Shown here one piece after another: positions 5,838-5,979 of a stretch of DNA of 5,979 bases. Made by a program: the position numbers and the translations under genes. Source of the stretch: Spirochaetaceae bacterium. GTDB lineage: Bacteria; Spirochaetota; Spirochaetia; Treponematales; Breznakiellaceae. The notes beneath the pieces were generated by a model. That model was not told where the DNA came from. It saw only the letters and a program-made list of their open reading frames with translations, and ran no database searches. The DNA lies in contig JAIRMO010000059.1 in assembly GCA_031258625.1 (NCBI GenBank), positions 1-5,979 on the forward strand, given 5' to 3'. Every line of letters starts with the position of its first letter. Position 1 is the first letter of the stretch.

Positions 5838-5863
5838 GAAGTGCCCCCTAAAATTGGTTGGAA
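5838..5863. other. Short stretch resembling an IS3-type terminal repeat
   Basis: The segment around GAAGTGCCCCCTAAAATTGG (5838-5857) has the C-run followed by an A/T-rich TAAAATTGG block seen in terminal repeats of many IS3/IS150-group elements. No matching second end, transposase remnant or target duplication is visible in the window. It may be a solo remnant or chance. The resemblance is from general familiarity, not a search. Confidence 0.2.
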
Positions 5864-5893
5864 ATAAAAAATCCCCGCCGCAGAGCGGCGGGG
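5863..5893 (-). terminator. Strong GC hairpin, intrinsic terminator on the - strand
   Basis: CCCCGCCGC (5873-5881) and GCGGCGGGG (5885-5893) form a perfect 9-bp stem with the loop AGA. Read on the - strand, the stem is followed by ATTTTTTATTT, the classical intrinsic terminator form. It would stop a leftward transcript arriving from beyond the right edge. On the + strand no T run follows, so it is not a good terminator for the hemolysin III gene, for which I find none. Confidence 0.55.
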
Positions 5894-5979
5894 TATTGAA
5901 GATTTCTCCTTGAAATCTTTGCGTATGCGGGGGAACATATCCCCCACACCCCCAGAATCACGCCGCAGAGCGGCGGGGA
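5876..5979. repeat. Hairpin cluster with an exact 18-base duplication
   Basis: CGCCGCAGAGCGGCGGGG occurs at 5876-5893 and again at 5961-5978, 85 bases apart. Both copies are self-complementary. Between them lie two more perfect dyads: AAGATTTC/GAAATCTT (5899-5906 and 5912-5919, loop TCCTT) and GGGGGA/TCCCCC (5929-5934 and 5940-5945, loop ACATA). The series is cut by the window edge. It resembles REP-like or transposon-end palindrome arrays; the family is not identified. Confidence 0.5.

Overview
The window reads as ordinary chromosomal housekeeping sequence with two repeat-rich intergenic stretches. It carries six protein genes, all on the + strand. Base composition is moderately GC-rich, with heavy use of GGG and CCC codons and many G runs. 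The protein set (a small exported protein, an M24 peptidase, an NrnA-type DHH phosphoesterase, a divergent sigma-like protein, RlmJ and a hemolysin III protein) and the overall style suggest a spirochaete, possibly a Treponema-like lineage of the termite-gut type. That assignment is an inference from gene content and general familiarity; no marker gene in the window settles it.

Layout. Positions 1-336 hold no convincing gene but several short dyads and a plausible promoter. Genes at 337-765 (exported protein of unknown function), 765-1937 (M24 metallopeptidase) and 1947-2930 (nrnA-like) are joined by a TGATG stop/start overlap and a 9-base gap, so they look like one transcription unit. Positions 2931-3283 are intergenic. 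They contain two long hairpins linked by a tandem 10-mer, then a dense run of perfect palindromes just upstream of the next gene. A second unit follows: a sigma-like DNA-binding protein (3284-4117), rlmJ (GTG at 4111, overlapping by 7 bases) and a PAQR/hemolysin III membrane protein (5067-5741). Positions 5742-5979 are noncoding. They hold a short stretch resembling an IS3-type end (weak) and a cluster of GC-rich hairpins with an 18-base exact duplication, cut by the window edge.

Function. The first unit combines peptide turnover (M24) and short-RNA/pAp turnover (NrnA) with an envelope protein. The second couples a putative regulator to 23S rRNA methylation and a membrane protein. I see no defence system, CRISPR array, tRNA, rRNA or intact mobile element. 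The least ordinary items are the sigma-like protein with its palindromic upstream region, the twin-hairpin module at 2963-3096 and the hairpin cluster at the right end.
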